A stretch of 64,000 nt of DNA from positions 248,001-312,000 of the forward strand of contig JAIXMQ010000013.1 of the NCBI GenBank assembly GCA_025716855.1, in the 5' to 3' direction. Below are positions 32,107 through 43,754 of this stretch, one piece after another. Numbering within the stretch: position 1 is the first letter of the stretch; each line of letters begins with the position of its first letter. Both the position numbers and the translations under genes were made by a program. The stretch is from Pilaira anomala. Taxonomy: Eukaryota; Mucoromycota; Mucoromycetes; Mucorales; Mucoraceae. Below the pieces are notes generated by a model that was not told the DNA's origin, made no database searches, and saw only the letters and a program-made list of their open reading frames with translations.

Positions 32107-34396
32107 ATGTATCTACCTTCTCTATCTACTACGGCTATTACATTTTTGGTAGTTGCAAGTGCTGCTATATCTCTGGTTGAGGCTAAGATTGAACCACTCT
32201 CTTGGGATGAAGCATATGCTAAAGCAGAAACTTTAGTTGGACAAATGTCACTTGAGCAAAAGGTTGCTATTACTACTGGTATTGGATGGAAAAATGGTCT
32301 TTGCGTCGGTAATACGTATCCTATTACAAATCCGGATTTCCCTTCTCTTTGTTTACAAGACGCTCCTCTTGGTGTTCGTATGGCAAATAATGTGACATCT
32401 GGTGTTTCTGGTATGAATGCAGCAGCTTCTTTCGATAAAGCAGCAATTCGTGCTCGTGCAGAATACATGGGTCAAGAATTCAGAGGTAAAGGTGCTCATG
32501 TTCAATTAGGTCCTGCAATGAACTTTATGAGATCTCCTAATAGTGGTCGTGCTTGGGAAGCTGGAGGTGAAGATCCTTATCTTATGGGTGTTCTTGCTGC
32601 TGAAACTGTAAAAGGTATCCAAGAGCAAGGTGTTATTGCTACTGCCAAGCATTTCCTTTTGAATGAACAAGAATTAAACAGACATCTTAGTTCTTCTGAC
32701 GTTGATTCTAGAACATTACATGAAATTTATCTTTGGCCTTTTGCTCGATCAGTTGAGGCAGGTGTTGGTTCAGTTATGTGCTCTTATAACTTGGCTAATG
32801 GTACTTATGCTTGTGAAAATGATTATCTTATGAATACTGTCTTGAAAGGCGAGCTTGGATTCAGGGGTTTTATTCAATCTGATTGGGGAGGAACTTATTC
32901 TACAGCAAAAGCAGCAAATAATGGTCTTGATATGACTATGCCAGGTGATCTTAACATGGAAGGCGGAACTAACAGTTGGTTTGGTAAAAACCTGACGGAT
33001 GCTGTGAATGCTGGTGAGGTTTCAGATGAGCGTGCTACTGAAATGGCTATGCGAATTGTATCCGCTTGGTACAAGATGAAACAAGACAAGGACTTCCCTG
33101 AAGTAACCCTTGATTCATTCCATTTGGATATAGCACCATTTGTTGACGTACAAGGAGACCATAAGAAACTAGTTCGTGAAATGGGTGCTGCCTCTAATGT
33201 TCTTCTTAAGAATGAAAAGAATGCTCTCCCTATTGATCCCAAGAAAATCAAAAAGATATCTATCATTGGCTCAGATTCTGCTGTAAACTCAAGTTTACTC
33301 AACTGTCATAATCATGCTTGTACAGGCCATACTTTAGCTGCCGGATGGGGTTCTGGTAGTACTTACTTTCCTTATATTGTTGATCCTTTAAGTGGTCTTG
33401 CTGATGCTTTTGGTAAAGATGTCGAAATTAAACACACTACAAATGACTGGGATCTCGAAACTGCTGCTGAAACTGCTAAAGACACTGACTATGCTTTTGT
33501 TTTTGCAAATTCTAATTCTGGAGAAGAAATTACTGGTAGACCTTTAGTTGCAGGCACTGTAGGCGACCGTCATAATTTATCTTTATGGCACAATGGTGAC
33601 AATTTGGTAAGTCTTTATATGTAAACATTTTTTATTTTCAAAAACTAAATGTTTTTTTTTTGTTAAAAACAAATTGTAGATTAAAGCTGTTGCCGATGCA
33701 AATAAAAATACAATTGTTGTTATTCATGCTGTTGGTCCTGTTATGATGCCTTGGATCGATCACCCTAATGTCAAGGCTGTTCTTTGGCCAGGTCTTCCAG
33801 GTCAAGAAACTGGTAACTCACTTGCTGATATTGTTGTTGGAAAAGTCAATCCTTCTGGTCGTTTACCTTATACAATTGCTAAGAAAGAAGAGGACTATGG
33901 CGCCACCATCAGTGAGGACCTTGTTATTCCTTATGAAGAAAGATTACTTATGGGTTATAAGTGGTTTGACCAAGCCAATATTGAACCTTTGTTCCCCTTC
34001 GGTCATGGATTATCTTATGCAAAGTTCAATTATAGCAAATTAAAAGTCAAGGCTAAGGCTTCCAAGAGTAAAGATAACAAAAATATTGTTAGTGATGCAA
34101 CTGTTGAGGCTTCAATTGATATCAGAAATACCGGACCAGTTGCAGGTGCAGAAGTTGTTCAAGCTTATATTTCATTCCCCAAGAGTGCTGGTTCACCTCC
34201 TAAACAACTTCGTGGTTTCGAAAAGATCTTTTTAGAGAAGAGTAAGAGCGAAACTGTTGATTTCAAATTCGATAAAACTGAGCTCAGTATTTGGGACACT
34301 GCAACCGAATCTTGGGTCATCCCATCTGGTCAATTTACTCTCCATATTGGTGCTTCTAGTCGTGATATTCGCAAGAGTGCTAAATTTAATCTTTAA
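32107..34396 (+). CDS. Secreted beta-glucosidase, glycoside hydrolase family 3
   Basis: Two exons: 32107-33606 and 33680-34396, giving 738 residues. The N-terminus is a classical signal peptide (TTAITFLVVASAAISLVEA, likely cleaved after A26). The GH3 barrel follows, with LGPAMNFMRSPNSGRAWEAGGEDPY, IATAKHFLLNEQELNRH and GFRGFIQSDWGGTYS. D259 in QSDWGG is the expected nucleophile. The second alpha/beta-sandwich domain starts about residue 355 (NVLLKNEKNALPIDP) and has the AGWGSGSTYFPY stretch. The C-terminal fibronectin-III-like domain (DIRNTGPVAGAEVVQAYISFP, QLRGFEKIFLEKS) ends the protein. The enzyme releases glucose from cello-oligosaccharides or other beta-glucosides outside the cell. There are several N-x-S/T glycosylation sites (for example NVT, NGT, NLT). 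Length and domain order fit fungal GH3 beta-glucosidases. Confidence 0.95.
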
Positions 34397-35252
34397 AAAT
34401 CAAGATAAATTTAAAATGCTACTTTTTTGTAATATTTTACTCTCATAATCATATAAATATACATTATAAATAAATTAGTTATTAAATAAAATAAGAGTTA
34501 TACTCGATTATATGTATGTATAAACCATATAAAGCAACATCTTAAAGCAAGGCTACCGTACAATTCATTGTTCCTATTGTTCAAAAATCAATCTTGAAAT
34601 TGTGTCTCAGAAAAGAGTTTTTTTTATGAAAAAATAAGTTACTCTAGTCTGTTTAAAAGAAAAGAAAGATAAAATATATAGTTTTGATGATATGTTAAAA
34701 TTATCCCATTAGTTATAATTAAGACTAGAGCCGATAATGGGGTTTGTAAGTGTTTTTTAAAGAATGTTCCATGTATATTTTGTATGAAAATAACCGAAAG
34801 AGGCATTGAGACTCCATATAGAGAATGTGTAAAGTTAATTCGTATAAGCCATGAAAGAATCTTATTTGGGTACCCTTTTTTTTTTTGTTAATTGTAAATT
34901 AAATTTTGTTGAACACAAGGGAAATAACCTTTTTGATTCGAGGAAGTTTAAAACAGTTAAATGTTGGTGTAACATATAAAACAATACACTTGGTAATATA
35001 AAATTACATGGTGGGAATTTACAAGCTGTAGTAAATAAAGCATGTTTTTTCTACAAAAACTGTTGAGTACGGTGTAACTTTTTGTTTGGGAGCTTCCAAT
35101 TGATACTCAGCGTTACCCCCGGATTCAAATGGTTGAATGATCTTGTATATACCAAAGATGGATACCATGTGATAATTGAATCTTATTAATTCTCTTTTTT
35201 TTTTTGCTCTTCTTCCTTTCTTCCGTCTTTTTTTAAGCTTAACAGTAATATA
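34397..35252. other. Intergenic region
   Basis: 856 bp of AT-rich sequence after the beta-glucosidase and before the acidic protein gene. No repeat, RNA or coding remnant recognised. Confidence 0.5.
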
Positions 35253-36592
35253 ATGGTCATACCCTGTTTAACTAAAAGTAAACACACAAGACAACAGGAA
35301 GCTTTAAGTGACGATGAACTTCATGCTTTTGATTTAACATGGAGAAATTATTTACCTTCAGTTTCCCAGTTTTGTTGTTGTTTACAGTCAAGAGGAGCCA
35401 TTCGACTTGATGACGAAGATCCACTCATTGAGCCAGCATATTATAATGACCACACTTTATATAGAGGCGAAGCACTACAAAATTATCTAGATAATCCTAG
35501 AGACTGGGAGTTTGAGTCTGTATTAGGACAAAATGATTTACCTCACTTTGTCACCCGTAATCCATTTGGTACAGCAAGTATGAAAAAGAAAAAGAAAAAG
35601 TCAAAAAAAAGTAAAACAAATAAGCGAGAAAGACCTGTTGTGATGGAAACGGATATGGAGGAAGGTGATATTATTGGCTACGATATCGATGAGCATCAAG
35701 AAGATGCTGAATATTTGGGAGATGACCAAATAGCTAACTTGGCCTATAATAGGCATAGTAGCCAGGTATAAAAAAAAATCATACAATTTTTTTTGTTGTC
35801 ACTAAATCATTTGATCCCGTAATATTATTTTATTAGGTAATGGACCAATATGGAGAAGAACTATATTATCAACATATGCAAGGCCCAGTCATTCAGGAAA
35901 TGCAAGCACCACCTCGCGAGTTTTATGCAGCAAAGACAATGCCTCTTATTCATTTTGAGCAAGAAAATGACGAAGATTATGAAGAAAGAGTTATAGCTAC
36001 TACTTCTACTTCACATTTAATTAAACCACAAGCTTCTGTTGAAGCTGCTCAAACGTTATTAAGTGGAAGATTAGATGACTTGACAGAAAAGCTATCTTTT
36101 ATTAAAAATAATATTATCAATATTAATTCTACACCAGACGATTCTGATACAACTACTTTACACACTTTAAATCATCAAGAGACACATGTAGAACAAAAGT
36201 AAAAGTTAGAATATAATTATAATATTCAACAAAACATACAAATATTAACTTTGTTTTTTTTTTGTAGTTCTGTATGTTCCGATATTGATTCTATTACGTC
36301 AGCAGCGTTAGATGTATATGAAAATACAACAGTAGCATTTGAAAATCAACAACAACATCAAAAGCAATACCAACAAAGAAGATACTCGAATAGTGATGAG
36401 CTTCATCTACCTTCTCTTACAGACAATACCCCATTTGTATCTGATCAACATCCTTTCACTTATTTTAACAGTCATTCAGCTCACGAAGAAGAAGAAGAAG
36501 AAGAAGAAGGTCCGGAAGAGGAAACAAATGACAATACAAATAACGTTCGTAATATGGTTTACGGATTCAGTAAAAAATGGCTTGGTGTTTAG
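35253..36592 (+). CDS. Unrecognised acidic protein, 399 residues
   Basis: Three exons: 35253-35765, 35837-36198 and 36268-36592. The N-terminal 100 residues are the most ordered: DDELHAFDLTWRNYLPSVSQ, then FCCCLQSRGAIRLDDEDPLI with a triple cysteine, then NPRDWEFESVLGQNDLPHF. A lysine run follows (MKKKKKKSKKSKTNKRER, possible nuclear signal), then acidic and disordered sequence, one predicted coiled coil (LLSGRLDDLTEKLSFIKNNI), a glutamine-rich part and a glutamate run. It ends with a well-formed NVRNMVYGFSKKWLGV, which may be a short conserved motif. The cysteine cluster could be palmitoylated or bind metal. I do not recognise the family. The clean splicing, in-frame joins and codon content support a real gene; no function is offered. 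Confidence 0.7.
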
Positions 36593-36931
36593 ACGAACAA
36601 AGAAAAAACCTTATGCTTTTAAATATCCCTTCATTTTTTTTTTATTTTTTTTACAGCACATTCATTTTTTTTTTTTTTTTTATACATAATTATATATATA
36701 TTACTTTAATATCCATCTCTCTCTTCCTCAACTAATTTACCATTTAAGCCGAAAATAAAAAATAAAGAAAAAGATGCCGTACGATATTACTGCACGCATT
36801 ACAATTTTTTCACCTTTCCCAAATTGGATTAAATTATTATTGTCCGCTCTGTTTGGATAATTATAAATTGACGCTCGATCGGCATGACATAATGATTTGC
36901 TTCTTTATCTTTTATATTTTATTTTATCATT
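36593..36931. other. Gap before the acyl-CoA synthetase
   Basis: T runs and AT-rich sequence, and the promoter of the acyl-CoA synthetase. Nothing else seen. Confidence 0.45.
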
Positions 36932-39356
36932 ATGGAATTTATTAAAAACTTATTTTTACTTAACCAAAAAAACCCTACAGTCAATGTAGATGAGAAGGAA
37001 CATATCTTTCGTAGTTACCATGCCAAAGATAAATTTGTTTCTACACCTTTGTACCCTAAATTAGCTGAAAATGAATGTACTATCACTAACATTTGGGAGG
37101 GAACTGTAAAGAAGAATGGTCTTAAACCTGTATTTGGTAGTCGTCCACTTGTTGAGGTAATTACATATATATATATATAACTTGAATTATACTTGAAGGT
37201 AAAAATTTAAATCATTTTGTTACTTAGATTCATACCAAAGAAGTTGAACAAAAGGATTCTAACGCGAAACCCAAGAAATGGTCCTACTTTGAACTCGGTG
37301 AATATGAATGGATGAACTTTAATGAGGCTAATGAAAAGGTTCTTAAACTTGCCTCTGTTCTTCAACAACATGGCCTCAAACGCGGTGATATTGTTATTTT
37401 ATTCTCAAAGACAAGGTAAATTATAATATGAATACATCTCTATTTATAGTTGAGTACTTATCATTTCTCTCTCTCTCTCTCTCTCTCTTTCCCTAACTCA
37501 GAGCTGAGTGGATGCTTACAGCTTTAGGTAAACTATCTTTTTTTTTTCTTTTCTTTTCTTCGTCATTTACTAAAATGATATCATAGCCTGCTTTACCCTT
37601 GGTTTAGTGATTACAACTGCGTATGATTCAATGCCCGCTGATGCGGTGAATCATATTATTAAAGAAACTGGGGCCAAAGCAATCTTCACAGAGGTAAACA
37701 AACAAAAGGAAGTCATGCGACATTTATATATTTATACATATTAACTAAAACTTATTTTTTTTTGTTAGACATCATTATTTGGTACATTAAACAAAGCTTA
37801 TACCAAACTAGAAAAAGAAGAGCAACCAGAGTTAGTTATTTATGCTGGAAAAAAATTTGAAGCACCTGATGAATTAAAGAAATTTGAGGACGGTAAAGCT
37901 GATAACGTTGAATTAGTCCATGTTGATACCGTGTTTGAAAAGGAATCTAGCAAGCTTGAGCCCATAAAACCTCAACCCGATGATCTTGCATTAATTATGT
38001 ATACTTCTGGTTCCACAGGTACTCCCAAGGGTGTAGAGTTAACGAATGCCAATATCACTGCAGCCTTAGGTGCTGCTCAATACCTAGTCGTCGATTTCTT
38101 ACAACATGGTCAACATTCATATATTGGATTTTTACCTTTAGCTCATGTACTTGAATTTTTGGTTGAACTCATCATGATCTCGCTATGTATCCCTATTGGT
38201 TATGGTAGCATTCGTACTTTGATGAATGATTTTGTATGTGGTCCTGGTGGTGAAGGTAAAGGTGATGGTGATCTTAAAGCATTAAGGCCAACCATCATGG
38301 CTGGTGTACCTGCCGTTTGGGAAAAAATTAAAATGGGTGTAGAAAAGCAATTGAAAAAACAACATTGGGCTGTACAAAAAGCTTTTTATGGTAACTATCT
38401 TTTTTGCTTTAAAATGTTTAAATATACTTATTTTTTTTTTAAAAAAATCATAGCCGCTATTGAAATGAAATGGAGGATGTTAAGTCTTTTTGGAAAGAGC
38501 AATGCTGTGACAGATGCATATGACGCTGTCATTTTTAGTACGATTCGTGATGTTACAGGCGGTAATTTACAATACTGTCTCTCGGGTGGTGCACCCGTCT
38601 CTTTCGAGACTCAAAAGTTCATTACGTCAGCATTATGTTATATGCTTCAAGGTTATGGGTAAGTTTATCTTCAGAATATTTAGAAGTTTATACTAATAAT
38701 TTCTGTATAGGTTAACTGAATGTTGTGGTTTAGCTGCCATTACACTTCCTGATTTAGGTATGGTCACCGGTGTAATCGGTCCTCCATCTCCTTCTATTGA
38801 ATTCCGTTTTGTGGATGTACCTGATACTGATTATTTAGCAAAGGATAACGTAGGCGAGCTCTGGCTTCGGGGACCTTCTCTTATGAGAGGATACCATAAG
38901 AGACCTGACCTTACTAAAGAAGCTATCACACCGGACGGTTGGTTCAAAACAGGCGATATCGGTCGCTTAAATAGTGATGGTACTTTTGCTATTACGGACC
39001 GTGCCAAGAACTTGGTGAAGTTGGCTCACGGTGAATACATTGCTTTAGAAAACCTTGAATCCCAATACCGTAACTGTCATGATATCAAGAGCATTTGTCT
39101 TGTTGCAGAAAGCGACAAGTCCTATATCGTTGGTGTTGTGGAACCTCTTCACGATGACGTTGATAAAGATCAACTTTTGAAAGAGCTTCAACAAACTGCA
39201 AAAGAATCTGGTTGTAGTCGTGTTGAAACAGTAAAGGATATTGTAGTAACTCGTCATGTCGATTGGCAAAAGGAATATATGACAACTAGTGGAAAGATAA
39301 AACGTAGAGATATATTAAAAGGAAATAAGGAGGAAATAGAAAAGATTTACAAATAA
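36932..39356 (+). CDS. Long-chain fatty acid-CoA ligase (Faa1/Faa4 type)
   Basis: Seven exons: 36932-37156, 37228-37415, 37502-37527 (a 26-base micro-exon), 37587-37693, 37769-38390, 38454-38658 and 38711-39356, giving 672 residues. It activates long-chain fatty acids to acyl-CoA via an acyl-adenylate. Motifs: P-loop YTSGSTGTPKG at residue about 260, GFLPLAHVLEF, CGPGGEGKGDGDLKALRPT, LQYCLSGGAPVS, MLQGYGLTECCG, DGWFKTGDIGR, DRAKNLVKLAHGEYIALENLE (the fatty acyl signature region), and terminal TTSGKIKRRDILK with the adenylation lysine. Length matches yeast Faa1/Faa4 (about 690-700). No peroxisomal PTS1 is seen (ends EKIYK), so a cytosolic, ER or lipid-droplet location is likelier. Neighbouring genes on the same strand are unrelated. 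Confidence 0.95.
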
Positions 39357-39456
39357 ATATTTAGTCATTGTAACATATCTCTCGTGAAACGCATTAATAA
39401 GCGAAACTTTTTTTTTTCTTTTTTTTTTCTTTTTTTACTTTTTCAAATACTTTATA

Positions 39457-40746
39457 ATGGTTCATTGGTCTTCACTTGCTATTATAGCCTTGGCTATGCC
39501 TTGGGCTGTCCAAGCTGTTGAGCAAAGCCAACACGTTTTAATCAATAATAAAAAGAAAGATCCCCTCGAACACGCTCATAAACTTCTTCGGCATCACCCT
39601 CTTATCGATACGCATAATGATTTGCCCATGTAAAGTGAAAAAAGATAGAACGCTTGAAGGTGATCTAATTTCGAGTTTTTTTTTAGGTCGTTAGCTTTTG
39701 AATTTAAAGGCAAAATAAACCATATGAACCTGACTAAGTTGGATTGGGGTCATACCGATATTACCAGAATTCGTGAAGGTCAACTTTCTGGACAATTTTG
39801 GAGTATTTTTTATGATTGCGAAGACACTCAATCCAACCAGATCTTGAAAGCAATGGAATCTATTGACGTTACCAAAAGAATGGTCAACTTGTATCCTGAA
39901 ACATTTCAGTTGGCTACAAATACTAGACAGTTTCAAAGAGCTATACGTCATGGACGCGTTGCTTCGATGATGGGTATTGAAGGTGGGCAAATGATCGATA
40001 GTTCTATGGCAGCTCTTCGTCAATTTTTCGAGCTTGGTGTTCGTTATATGACTGTAAGATTAAAATAATGATATGTGCAGACTTCTTTTTTTCTTACTTA
40101 AGAATATTAGTTAACTCATAATTGTCATACACCTTGGGCTGAATCTTGTTGTGACCCTAATCCTCCTCCTTTTGATAAGGGATTAGGCCTGACTGAATTT
40201 GGTAAGAAAATTATTCTGGAGATGAATCGACTTGGTATGATGGTGGATATTTCTCATGTTGCTCACGCTACAATGCATGCTGTGCTTGATGTAACTCGCG
40301 CACCAGTTTTATTCTCACATTCTTCCAGTCATGCTATTTGCCCCATTGAGAGAAATGTTCCTGACACTGTTCTCAAACGTTTGGATGAAACAGACGGTGT
40401 TGTCATGATCAATTTTTATAATTCGTTCGTACAATGCGATCCTGATAAGGAAGCTACGTTGCTTGACGTTGCCGATCATGTAGAATATATAGCTTCTGTT
40501 GCAGGCCGTCATCGTGTTGGACTTGGTGCTGATTATAACGGTATTGAACGTACACCTACTGGTCTGGAAGATGTAAGAAAGTATCCTGATTTATTTGCTG
40601 AATTGATCACTCGCGGTTGGTCTGACGATGACTTGATTGGTTTAGCTGGAAATAATCTTTTGCGTGTCTGGAAAAAAGTAGAAAAGATTAGTTCCGAAAT
40701 TAATGAAAACGAATTGCCTTCTGAAGAAAGATTGGAAGATTATTAG
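39457..40746 (+). CDS. Membrane/renal-type dipeptidase (peptidase family M19)
   Basis: Three exons: 39457-39629, 39687-40053 and 40111-40746, giving 391 residues. The N-terminus ([19 protein letters not shown]) is a likely signal peptide cleaved near residue 20, so the enzyme is probably vacuolar, secreted or membrane-attached. The binuclear zinc site is visible: DTHNDLP (H53, D55), MGIEGGQ (E156), the LTHNCHTPW loop, SHSSSHA with both histidines, and [19 protein letters not shown] near the C-terminus. M19 enzymes hydrolyse a wide range of dipeptides. It lies 100 bp downstream of the acyl-CoA synthetase on the same strand. No C-terminal hydrophobic GPI-type tail is present, unlike the mammalian renal enzyme, which suggests a soluble form. 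The start is the first ATG after a pyrimidine-rich leader. Confidence 0.93.
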
Positions 40747-41229
40747 ATTTTATATAAATATACATATATTTATACTTTTTCTTTATTAAACATCTCTTAT
40801 TTGTACCCAGAATCTTTCTTTTATATACATTTCTATGCATATTATTGGAATTAATAAACATAAATATAATTTTTGTACTTAATACATTTAAAGAGAGTAG
40901 AGGATACAAAGATTTCAATAATAAACGATAAAGACTTAAACTGGGATATTCAGTATTGTGTTACAGGTAACGAGATCTTAGGAGATTTATATTCGATAGA
41001 GTAAGTAATATACAACAATGCATTAATAATGAAAGATAATAGTGGGAACAACAAGAGAATTGTATAAAAAGCATACCGAATTTATGGCAAACCAAAATTA
41101 AAGAGTAATTTATTTCTTTGTGTTACAAGAGTTTGTGTATTACTGGCTATAAACACTGGATATATGAATAGACATCTTTTAATACAAAAAAAAAAGACGT
41201 CAAAAAATCCACTTAAACTTAGGGGATGG
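40747..41229. other. Intergenic region
   Basis: AT-rich 3' region of the dipeptidase gene leading into a decayed minus-strand gene. Nothing recognised. Confidence 0.45.
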
Positions 41230-42880
41230 AGAAAATTCTGTAATAATTCAATTCTTTCAGGGCTTGGAAAGTAATATCAAAGTATAATGAATTATCTTCT
41301 GTCACTGCATGTTTGTATTGTGTCGCGTTTATTCGCATTGGACCACTTTTAACTATCACCAATATAAAACTTAGTTCGGTGACTACTCGTTTTCAGTTAA
41401 ATATAGATTAAGTCCGATTACGAAATAAAAGTCTTTACTTGTCCATATTAACAGGTCTAGCTGTGCTTTTTTTATAACAATGGTTAAAGGTCCGTAGAAG
41501 TCCCCTACATTACCAATAAATTTCAAATAAAGCTGCTTGATATTGGGAGATTTTATAGACGCAGATTGAAGAAATTTGATTAGAGTACAGTCTTCAAATT
41601 CAACACCACCGCTAACAGTTAATCTTTTTTACATTTCCCACTTCGAGAACATAATCGCCTGGAGACGTATAACAGGAACCTAAAGGTATTGTAAACTCCT
41701 CTAACAAGGTACATGCTTGAATAAATTTGAATGTATCATGTATACCAATACATATTGTATCAATCCTACTCTTTGAGTATTTCATAGTTGAGAAAAACGG
41801 GTCAATGGCTTCGTCTTCTATCATAAGTTGGCGAATTTTATTGCCTGTCTCCAAAAAAAAAACTTGGTCCATGGGAGCTAAATAGGATGATCTGGAAAGG
41901 GGAACTTAAAATATAAAGTTGTTGCCTTGATTTTTAGCAACGGCCTATTAACGTTGGGTTGGCTATCAGCAAAGGAAACAGAAATATCTTTATAAATGCT
42001 TTTCATATTTATGAGTTCCGTCATAACATTTCTTAGATCTTCGTATCTTAATATAATATCTATCCCAAACTCTGGTATAGCTGTTGCGTTGTGTAAAAAA
42101 TCAGTTAAAATATTATAAGGACAACTTCTTGGTGTAATTTCTTCAGAGTAATAAAAACGTTCAACTCTTAGGCTTTGGAGGTTGTAAAACTTGTTTGTAA
42201 TATACCGTATCTATTTGTCTGTGCTAATTGTTTCCCAGTTGCATTGAAGTTTACGAATATCAGGACAAGGGGAAATTGATAAACCCTCATGCTGCTCTAT
42301 ATTCACTCTCTGATTTTCTGCAATGCCAACTTCTTTCACATGTGGACAATTTTCGATCAGTGTGTCGAAACAATTCAATTGCGTATTGGATTGTTAAAAT
42401 AGTTGAACAGTTTGAAGTTTCTTGAATTCGCCAATTTGATCGAGCAACTCTTCATATATTTCTAAACTATTTAAGTTGGTTCCAAGAATACATTTTATAT
42501 CGTCTATGTTAATTGTGTCAAAGATGTTTCAAAATGTAAAGCGGTGTGGATATAAGGCCCCAAATTCCAGGAACTGGTGTATGGTAATACCTGTAAGCGA
42601 GATAAATGTTCCCGAGAAGCTGCATGAGATACTCGAAACCAAAATGATAAATCTTGTGTATGACAGTATATCTTTAAATGGTTGGGACAATGTCGAATGG
42701 GTTTACTTAATAAGCCATATTCATCCCATAACTCGCTATCTGTATTCGCGGCGAATAACCGCATGGTTAGAATAACATTAAGGCGGACGCTTAAATACGT
42801 TGAATCGATACCGTACGGCCATATAAACAGGATCTTTCATTCTACTTATCTCTACTCGGAATATAAAAGGTCAACTGAAG
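41230..42880 (-). pseudogene. Decayed F-box/LRR-type gene
   Basis: On the minus strand, long stretches read as protein with only occasional stops and shifts. In order: SSWNLGPYIHTALHFETSL near 42560; after a frameshift, INIDDIKCILGTNLNSLEIY near 42490; FDTLIENCPHVKEVGIAENQ near 42345; a stop near 42211; NLQSLRVERFYYSEEITPRS near 42170; DLRNVMTELINMKSIYKDIS near 42030; a stop near 41880; and FKFIQACTLLEEFTIPLG near 41720, followed by FIGNVGDFYGPLTIVIKK near 41500. The spacing of leucine-rich strands and phrases such as 'L-E-E-F-T-I-P' and 'N-L-Q-S-L-R-V' resemble the large F-box/LRR families of Mucorales genomes. The F-box itself is not identifiable. At least three in-frame stops and one or more frameshifts make it non-functional. 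Family is inference. Confidence 0.6.
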
Positions 42881-42896
42881 CTTAATACCATTCTCC

Positions 42897-42989
42897 ACTG
42901 TTGAGTTGACACTGTAGTAGATCTGCCGCTTCAAAATAGCTTTTATTGTTGATTCGACACCATAGTGGATTTGTCGTTTTTAAATAGCC
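42897..42989 (+). repeat. Imperfect tandem duplication, period 48 bp
   Basis: Two 45-base units, 42897-42941 and 42945-42989, are identical at 33 positions. Of 12 differences I count ten as transitions. Both contain GACACxxTAGTxGATxTGxCG and end AAATAGC. They lie just upstream (minus strand sense) of the F-box/LRR-type relic. Confidence 0.75.
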
Positions 42990-43754
42990 AAATATAATAA
43001 GTGTTAAAATTTCGAAAGGTAACGTTGACATTGTTGGCATTGAAAGCTTTTATTTCATGTATTCTTTCTTGTGTGTCATAAAATTTACTCTTTGTATCAG
43101 TTTACTACTGTCAAAAAGCAGCTTTATAGGAGTCAATTATCAATTAAGTTAAAACGAAGAAAGGATTATTTATTGATATTTCGTTTTTTTTTTTGTAAAT
43201 TAGTTTCTCCGAACAAAAACGCACCTTTAATTCTACAGTAAATATGTGTAGCTACATCACAAATGTATGTAAAGGCTCGTGAATGATGTGTGGTTTATAC
43301 CACTCTGCCAACAGAAAGTAATAGTATATACATAAAACACATACACACACTCACTCACTCCAACGCATTTATTCCACTGTCCTTTTTTTTTTGTATTTAT
43401 CATGCAAAAAATACATTTTAACCAATCATAGCGCCTAGAAAAAAAGAGGCACACGTTTGATTTTATGCAAGTTTGAAAAAGAAGTGTAATTAAATTCCAT
43501 CTTCTAACTTACGTGTCCTTTTCTTTAATCTTCTTTTCCTTAAGAAAAAAGGTAAATATAATCTTATTATGTATAACCAATAAATTGATTTGTTATAACT
43601 TATCAGATAATAAAAGTGTGTATCTGGTTCATATCTGTTTGCTAAAGTATCAATTTAAAAAATTACTGGTCTGAAGAAGCTTAAAGAATCATAGGAAATG
43701 TTTATAATGCAATTCAACAACTACACTTTGGTAATACCTTTTTTTTAAAAGACT
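42990..43754. other. Region between decayed gene and transposase relic
   Basis: No intact gene. Contains ACAC repeats near 43345 and a T run near 43182. It could include the N-terminal part of the DDE transposase or its end sequences, but I could not identify terminal inverted repeats. Confidence 0.4.

Noticed and set aside
43257..43454. Short minus-strand cysteine/tyrosine-rich frame near the DDE relic
   Set aside because: Explained by CA/AC-repeat and T-run translation.
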